From Rhizobium sp. BK602 (GTDB lineage Bacteria; Pseudomonadota; Alphaproteobacteria; Rhizobiales; Rhizobiaceae), in contig NZ_JACIBC010000004.1 in the NCBI RefSeq assembly GCF_014195095.1, forward strand, positions 1-64,000: DNA of 64,000 nucleotides, written 5' to 3'. The translations under genes were made by a program, and so were the position numbers. The notes beneath the pieces were generated by a model. That model did no database searches. It saw only the letters and a program-made list of their open reading frames with translations, and had not been told where the DNA came from. The stretch's first letter is position 1. Every line of letters begins with the position of its first letter. Shown here piece after piece: positions 59,506 through 64,000 of the stretch.

Positions 59506-60168
59506 TCAGCTCCTGTAGATCAGCCGAAAGGCCAGTTGCGATGAAAACTGCAGCGCCTTGGCGATGAGGTAGTAGATCAGCGCCGTGACAAGGAAGAACT
59601 CGAATGTCCGGAAGGAGGTCGACTGCGCGTATTGCGTGGCGCCTGAAAGCTCCTGCAATCCGACCAGCATACCCAGCGACGTGTTCAGCATGCCCCAGAT
59701 GCCTTGCGTGACATAGGCAGGAAAAATGACCTTGAACATCTGCGGAAAGATCACATGAATGAAGCTCTGCGGGTTGGTCATGCCTAGCGAGCGTGACGCG
59801 GAAAGCTGCTGTCTCGGGATTGCGGCCAGCCCGCCCCTGAAGATTTCCGTCATATAGCCCGCATTGTTGAAGGAGACCGAGATCAGGAGGGCCGCATAGC
59901 TGGGAATGTTGATGTGGAAGGCGCCTAGTCCGAAATAGAAAAGATAGAGCTGGAAGACCGCCGGCGTGTTGCGCGACAGCTCCACCCATCCGGTCGAGAA
60001 GCGATAGGTCCATCCCTCGCCATGTTGGCGCGCCACGGCCATAGGCATCGCGATTACCGTGCCGATAACGAAGGCGAGGATGGTGATCTGAACAGTCACC
60101 CAAGCCCCGACCAATAGAAGCGGAAGTGCATCCCAGACGATGGACCAATAAAATTGATAGCCGTTCAT
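59506..60168 (-). CDS. Polar amino acid ABC transporter permease
   Basis: A 220-residue permease with helices from about residue 15 and an EAA loop (SASRSLGMTNPQSFIHVIFPQMFK). It pairs with the permease at 58847-59503. It follows the binding protein gene by 54 bases. Confidence 0.9.
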   Translation of the reverse strand: MNGYQFYWSIVWDALPLLLVGAWVTVQITILAFVIGTVIAMPMAVARQHGEGWTYRFSTGWVELSRNTPAVFQLYLFYFGLGAFHINIPSYAALLISVSFNNAGYMTEIFRGGLAAIPRQQLSASRSLGMTNPQSFIHVIFPQMFKVIFPAYVTQGIWGMLNTSLGMLVGLQELSGATQYAQSTSFRTFEFFLVTALIYYLIAKALQFSSQLAFRLIYRS

Positions 60169-60222
60169 GCAATCACCTCAAACGCCTGCCGGCAAAGCTG
60201 AATGCCGGCAGGAGGCTTACGT

Positions 60223-61047
60223 TTAGAAACTGACGCCATTCGAGTTCAACGAGGGCAGCGGACCATCGCCGTAATATTTCTTGTAGACTTCAGCCCGGCG
60301 TCCGCTCGTCTCCTGCTGGAAAATGAACACCCGTGCCCAGTTCAAAAATTGCTGGTCGTCGCGATGAACCGCGATGGAGCCGAAATCCGCCAACGGAGCA
60401 ACGCCGGCCTGGATGAATTCTGGAAACTGACCGCTTTGCTCAAGGGCGTGGAACACACCCGCGGAAATCACTATCGCATCAAGCTTGCCCTGCTGCAGTG
60501 CCAGATATGACTCGGCGTCACTCGCATAGCCTGTGTAGGTGGCGCCGGCTTTCTGCCAGCCATTGGCAAGCTCTTGCTTGAACAGTTGCTCGGGTGTCGC
60601 GCCCACGACGCTGCCGAGTTTCTTGGATTTCAGATCGGAGTATTGGGTTATGCCCGTCTCCTTCCGCGTTACCACCACCATGATATTGTTGGTGTACGGC
60701 TGCGTAAAGCCCACCGTCAGCGCGCGTGAAGCCGTCGGTGTTGTCGATGAAATCAACACGTCGATGCGATTCGAAACCAGAGCCGGGATGCGGTCCGGCG
60801 ATGGCGTTTCGACAATCTCCACCTCTGCACCCAGTGCCTTAGCCATGTCTTTGCAGTAGGTGACGTCATAACCGTCCGGCTGATTGTTCTGATCTCGAAA
60901 GCCTGCTGGCGGATCATCCAGCATGGTGCCGCAACGCAACTTCTTCGATTGTACGATCTTGTCCAGGGCGGATTCTGCATTGGCATGAGATATCATCCCG
61001 GCCGCAAACATAGCCGTGGCAAGTAATGCTTTGAGATAGTTCTTCAC
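60223..61047 (-). CDS. Polar amino acid ABC transporter substrate-binding protein
   Basis: A 274-residue family 3 binding protein with a signal peptide ending after HANA (about 24), then SALDKIVQSKKLRCGTMLDDPPAGFRD. The two mature Cys (about 39 and 65) may form a disulfide. It supplies the importer; the co-transcribed LLM monooxygenase and flavin reductase upstream suggest the ligand is oxidised after uptake. The ligand is unknown. Confidence 0.9.
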   Translation of the reverse strand: MKNYLKALLATAMFAAGMISHANAESALDKIVQSKKLRCGTMLDDPPAGFRDQNNQPDGYDVTYCKDMAKALGAEVEIVETPSPDRIPALVSNRIDVLISSTTPTASRALTVGFTQPYTNNIMVVVTRKETGITQYSDLKSKKLGSVVGATPEQLFKQELANGWQKAGATYTGYASDAESYLALQQGKLDAIVISAGVFHALEQSGQFPEFIQAGVAPLADFGSIAVHRDDQQFLNWARVFIFQQETSGRRAEVYKKYYGDGPLPSLNSNGVSF

Positions 61048-61108
61048 GTTAAGTTCCCCTTTTTATCTTACTTGGTTGAACTAAATTGCGAGAGTGCCTG
61101 TGGTCGTA

Positions 61109-62200
61109 TCAGCTCGCTTTCTTCACTGGCTTGTTCTCAACGGCGATGTCCGAGAGAGGGCCGAGTTCCTTCTCGATCAGCGGAACCACTTCCTTCTTGA
61201 ACCGCGTGATCGAGTTGTGCGCCTTTTCGATCGGCATGCATCCGAAGGAGAAGTTGCATGTGTAGTTGGTGGGATTGAGCCGCTTGATGTCGGCGATCAT
61301 CTTTTCCGCGACCACATACGGATCGCCGACCACCATGTTGTCGGCATATTGATCAAGCGTATATTCGCCGTCGTAGGGTTCGTCGCGGATGTAGCCCTTG
61401 TCGTCGATCGGCAACTCAGCCTGTCGAAGATGATGGGCCATGCGGCCAACATAGCGGGCACGCTCCCCGACCGCGAGCGCCTCGCTGCGGCTGTCGGTGA
61501 TGTTAACATATTGCATGATCGCCAGCGGCTTCTTCAGTGGGTTCTCGCCGATGGATTCCCATGCCTTGTTGAGCCCGTCGCCCATCTTGTACAAGACGGG
61601 CGAGCCCAGCGTGCTGGCCGCGATGAAAGGCGTCGCATTCCACTTCTTGAACCTGTCGAGCAGCTTGGGGTGCGACGACGTCACGAAGATCGGCGGCAGC
61701 GGCTTCTGTTGGGTAGTGACCGCGAAGCTCGTTTTGGGAACGCTGAAAAACTTGCCCTGATATTCGACTTCGCCGTCGACCAATGCTTTCTCGATGACGT
61801 CCCAATATTCCAGGAAGACGTCGACCTTGTCTTCGATGGCGGTACCGTAACGGTCGAATTCATATTGCTGATAGCCGGTTCCCACGCCGACGACCAGGCG
61901 GCCCTCCGTCTGCGTATCGGCGACCGCGATCTCCTGGGCGACGCGCAACGGATTGTAGAGCGGCAGCACGATAACCCCCGGCCCAAGCTTGATCCTCTTT
62001 GTCCAGCCTGCCGCGTAGGAGCACATCATCAGCGGCGACGGCGAGCTGGAATAGTTGGCGAAGTGATGCTCGGCAAACCAGGCGATGTCGAAGTCCAATT
62101 CCTCGGCGGTCTGGACCATCTTTTTCGTATCGCGCATGACGCCTACGGCGCCGTCCGGATGGTCGCGCAAGGTCATGAGGCTGAATAAGCCGAGTTGCAT
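61109..62200 (-). CDS. Luciferase-like (LLM) flavin-dependent monooxygenase
   Basis: A 363-residue F420/FMN-type TIM-barrel monooxygenase (bacterial luciferase family): MQLGLFSLMTLRDHPDGA, WFAEHHFANYSSSPSPLMM and VGVGTGYQQYEFDRYG. The AEHHF motif is typical of the group. It needs reduced FMN, which the flavin reductase gene just upstream can supply. Relatives oxygenate sulfonates, nitrilotriacetate, pyrimidines or other N- or S-containing nutrients. Together with RidA and SDR genes it resembles the Rut pathway pattern, but RutB/RutD-type hydrolases are absent. Confidence 0.85.
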   Translation of the reverse strand: MQLGLFSLMTLRDHPDGAVGVMRDTKKMVQTAEELDFDIAWFAEHHFANYSSSPSPLMMCSYAAGWTKRIKLGPGVIVLPLYNPLRVAQEIAVADTQTEGRLVVGVGTGYQQYEFDRYGTAIEDKVDVFLEYWDVIEKALVDGEVEYQGKFFSVPKTSFAVTTQQKPLPPIFVTSSHPKLLDRFKKWNATPFIAASTLGSPVLYKMGDGLNKAWESIGENPLKKPLAIMQYVNITDSRSEALAVGERARYVGRMAHHLRQAELPIDDKGYIRDEPYDGEYTLDQYADNMVVGDPYVVAEKMIADIKRLNPTNYTCNFSFGCMPIEKAHNSITRFKKEVVPLIEKELGPLSDIAVENKPVKKAS

Positions 62201-62258
62201 GTCATTCTCCTAAAATGCGTTTCTGAGGGCGCCCGAGCGCCAATGGCCTGCCGACAGT

Positions 62259-62762
62259 TCAAGCCGCGTTCGAAAGAGGGATCGGAGCGCCGACCGCGTA
62301 GAGGCCATCCTGGTAGATCAGTGGCGAAACCTCCGTAGCAAAGCGCGAATTGTTCACCCTGCCGATGACGATGTCGTGCGTCGAATAGCTGTAGGCCCTG
62401 TCGATCTCGCAGAAGAGATTGGCCTGGGCATCGGCGAGATAGGGAATTCCGCCCTCAAGCTCCCAGTTGCCGTCGAGGAAACGCTCGCCGGCGGGAACGC
62501 CTCCGCTGAAACGCCGCGAGATCTCGACCTGCGACGCCTGCAGGAGATTGATGCAGTACCGCTTTTCCTTGTGCAGCGGCGCCAGCACCGAAGCCTTTTG
62601 ATTGATGCAGACGAGGATCGATAGCGGCGAAAAGCATAGCGATGTCACCGAAGTCACGGTGATGCCATGCCGCACCCCCTCGTTCTGGCAGGAAATGACG
62701 CACACGGTGGCGGCGAGGCGCCGCATGGATTGGCGGAAATTTTCTTCATTCTGGTCGCTCAT
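62259..62762 (-). CDS. NAD(P)H-dependent flavin reductase
   Basis: A 167-residue reductase of the HpaC/NtaB/RutF type: MRRLAATVCVISCQNEGVRHGITVTSVTSLCFSPLSI holds the flavin-binding Thr-Ser and VTS motif, and HDIVIGRVN is typical near the end. It makes FMNH2 for the LLM monooxygenase encoded 58 bases downstream. GGAGC stands 5 bases before the ATG. It is the first gene of the operon and its promoter contains an operator (62787-62816). Confidence 0.88.
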   Translation of the reverse strand: MSDQNEENFRQSMRRLAATVCVISCQNEGVRHGITVTSVTSLCFSPLSILVCINQKASVLAPLHKEKRYCINLLQASQVEISRRFSGGVPAGERFLDGNWELEGGIPYLADAQANLFCEIDRAYSYSTHDIVIGRVNNSRFATEVSPLIYQDGLYAVGAPIPLSNAA

Positions 62763-62786
62763 TGGATGCTCCCATTCAGTTGCATT

Positions 62787-62816
62787 TAATTTTGCAGATT
62801 ATCTACAATCCGTCAA
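62787..62816 (-). promoter_or_regulatory. Promoter and GntR operator of the monooxygenase operon
   Basis: On the minus strand TTGACG (62811-62816) is followed by a 17-18 base spacer and AAAATT/AAATTA. The spacer contains GATTGTAGATAATCT (62796-62810), the same 15 bases found in plus orientation at 63059-63073. A bound repressor would cover the promoter spacer. Confidence 0.6.
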
Positions 62817-63053
62817 CACGCGATTTGGCCATGTGGAAAGATTATAGCCAACCATCGGAATTTGTTGATAAAATTATGCCGATCGCGGTCATATGCAGGC
62901 CGGCTCAAATCGCGGAGATCGTCACTCTGGTCCGCAAGCGATAGCGGGATCGCCCCTCCCCGCCGCAGGAGATAAAGCTTCGCGGTTTCCCTCAAAGTCC
63001 TCCGCGGCGAGGACGATGCGGGCTTTTTTTTGCGACAGGGCCTTTTGCACGCC

Positions 63054-63083
63054 TTGAAGATTGTAGATAATCTTCATTATGCT
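63054..63083 (+). promoter_or_regulatory. Promoter and GntR operator of the SMP-30 gene
   Basis: TTGAAG (63054-63059), a 17-18 base spacer and TTATGC/TATGCT form a promoter. The spacer holds a palindrome with 8-base arms, TGAAGATT-N6-AATCTTCA (63055-63076). It contains the 15-base motif shared with 62796-62810. The ATG is about 65 bases downstream. Confidence 0.6.
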
Positions 63084-63146
63084 TGGCGGACCATACGGGG
63101 AGAGCGACGAGGCGGTAGCCATTTGCGATCAGCCTGGGAGGGACAG

Positions 63147-64000
63147 ATGTTTTCCGATGCCTTTGAAATTCATGACGACCGGTTTCGGAGCCTCATTCTT
63201 CCAAACGTCCATGTCGAAAAGCTATGGACTGGCGGGCGGTGGCTCGAAGGCCCGGTCTATTTCGCCGCGGGCCGCTACCTGCTGTTTTCGGACATACCCA
63301 ACGATCGGCTTATGCGGTGGGACGAGACGGATAATTCCGTGTCGGTATTTGACAGCCCTTGCGGATTTCACAATGGACACACCATCGACCGCGAGGGCCG
63401 GCTGATCGCATGCGAACACGGGTCGCGGCGCGTCTCACGCGTCGAGCACGATGGCTCGATCACTGTCCTCGCATCGCATTATCACGGCAAGCGGCTGAAT
63501 TCTCCAAACGACGTGGTGGTAAAGTCCGATGGCTCGCTCTGGTTCACCGACCCGACCTACGGTATCGACAGCGACTATGAAGGACAACGAGGCCCGTCGG
63601 AGATCGGAGGCTCCAACGTCTACCGTGTCGATCCCGCTGACGGCCATGTCTCGATCGTCGCGGACGATCTGGTCAAGCCGAACGGCCTTGCCTTCAATCA
63701 CGACGAAACGAAGCTCTACATCGTCGACAGCGGCGCAACACACAGCGCCGACGGTCCCAGACATATTCGCGAATTCGATGTCGCGCCGGACGGCAGGACG
63801 CTGGGCAACAACCGGGTTCTGGCGACCTGCGATCAGGGCATCTACGACGGCATGCGCCTCGATGAAAGGGGAAACATCTGGGTCGGTGCAGCGGACGGGG
63901 TTCATTGCCTGAGCAGTCAAGGCGAACTGTTCGGCAAGATCCGCATTCCGGAAACGACGGCCAATGTCGTCTTCGCCGGCGCCAGGAGAAACCGCCTGTT
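63147..64000 (+). CDS. SMP-30/gluconolactonase family protein, 5' part
   Basis: The gene starts at ATG 63147, preceded by GGGAGG, and runs off the right edge after about 284 codons. The six-bladed propeller repeats are visible: LWTGGRWLEGPVYFAAGRYLLFSDI, a metal-site SPNDVVVKSDGSLWFTDPTYG and KPNGLAFNHDETKLYIVD. Family members hydrolyse sugar lactones or other esters. Sharing an operator with the divergent monooxygenase operon suggests a role in the same route, such as opening a lactone made by oxidation. Confidence 0.85.
   Translation, partial: MFSDAFEIHDDRFRSLILPNVHVEKLWTGGRWLEGPVYFAAGRYLLFSDIPNDRLMRWDETDNSVSVFDSPCGFHNGHTIDREGRLIACEHGSRRVSRVEHDGSITVLASHYHGKRLNSPNDVVVKSDGSLWFTDPTYGIDSDYEGQRGPSEIGGSNVYRVDPADGHVSIVADDLVKPNGLAFNHDETKLYIVDSGATHSADGPRHIREFDVAPDGRTLGNNRVLATCDQGIYDGMRLDERGNIWVGAADGVHCLSSQGELFGKIRIPETTANVVFAGARRNRL

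Larger units (their letters stand above)
62763..63146. other. 384-base divergent promoter region
   Basis: It lies between the flavin reductase (minus) and SMP-30 (plus) genes. The only clear elements are two promoter/operator sites near its ends (62787-62816, minus, and 63054-63083, plus). No gene is supported in between. Confidence 0.65.

Noticed and set aside
55976..62762. Interpretation as a true rut (pyrimidine) operon
   Set aside because: LLM monooxygenase, flavin reductase and RidA fit, but the hydrolase genes (RutB, RutD) and the pyrimidine transporter are absent and an amino acid importer takes their place.
62762..62944. Short plus-strand frame in the SMP-30 divergent promoter region
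   Set aside because: It overlaps a promoter and operator, has no ribosome binding site and shows no family pattern.
1..64000. tRNA, rRNA, CRISPR, insertion sequence, replication or integrase genes
   Set aside because: Looked for on both strands; no cloverleaf, repeat array, transposase, terminal repeats, repABC or integrase motif was recognised.

Overview
The window is about 60% GC and densely packed with catabolic and transport genes. It has no rRNA, tRNA, insertion sequence or CRISPR array. Gene families, codon use, the many ABC importers and the intergenic palindromes (GCAATTCC...GGAATTGC followed by GAGYGGTTCA...TGAACCRCTC) suggest a rhizobial alphaproteobacterium (Rhizobium or a close relative). 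The genus is an inference from recall, not a measured result. The gene content is typical of accessory plasmid or chromid DNA.

Layout. (1) 1-3608: start of an electron-transfer flavoprotein beta gene, a dimethylglycine/sarcosine dehydrogenase-like flavoprotein and a divergent LysR regulator. (2) 3645-9868 (minus): a polar amino acid ABC importer with an Asp/Glu racemase-family enzyme, an aldo/keto reductase and an amine oxidase-type flavoprotein. A 17-base motif at the LysR start recurs upstream of this operon. (3) 10273-19015 (minus): an unusual three-gene unit with a diheme RoxA/MauG-like cytochrome c, a 1539-residue GMC oxidoreductase fused to a membrane patatin-like lipase, and an NnrU/MddA-like membrane methyltransferase. 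(4) 19629-27514: a sugar ABC importer, an ArgE-like M20 deacetylase and a GH3 beta-glycosidase. (5) 27675-31123 (minus): flavin monooxygenase, RidA, DUF1028 and LysR. (6) 31652-42330 (minus): a dipeptide-type ABC importer with two HyuA/DUF917 pairs in mirror order, divergent from a MalT/LuxR-type regulator at 42467-44821. (7) 45167-55878 (plus): SDR, HisD paralogue, zinc alcohol dehydrogenase, HutC-type GntR, APH-like kinase, FMN hydroxyacid dehydrogenase, NitT/TauT-type importer and an aminotransferase. Two GntR-type palindromes sit on its promoters. (8) 55976-64000: an FCD-type GntR, RidA, SDR, polar amino acid importer, luciferase-like monooxygenase and flavin reductase, all on the minus strand, facing a divergent SMP-30 lactonase. 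Matching operators lie in both promoter spacers.

Each block is an uptake system plus oxidoreductases plus a local regulator, so the window reads as a series of separate nutrient-scavenging modules. The most unusual one is the cytochrome c / GMC-patatin / methyltransferase unit: a flavoprotein oxidase and a lipase on one polypeptide, next to a membrane diheme cytochrome that could take its electrons. The two GntR-controlled clusters have clear operators and appear to be complete catabolic units whose substrates cannot be named from sequence alone.
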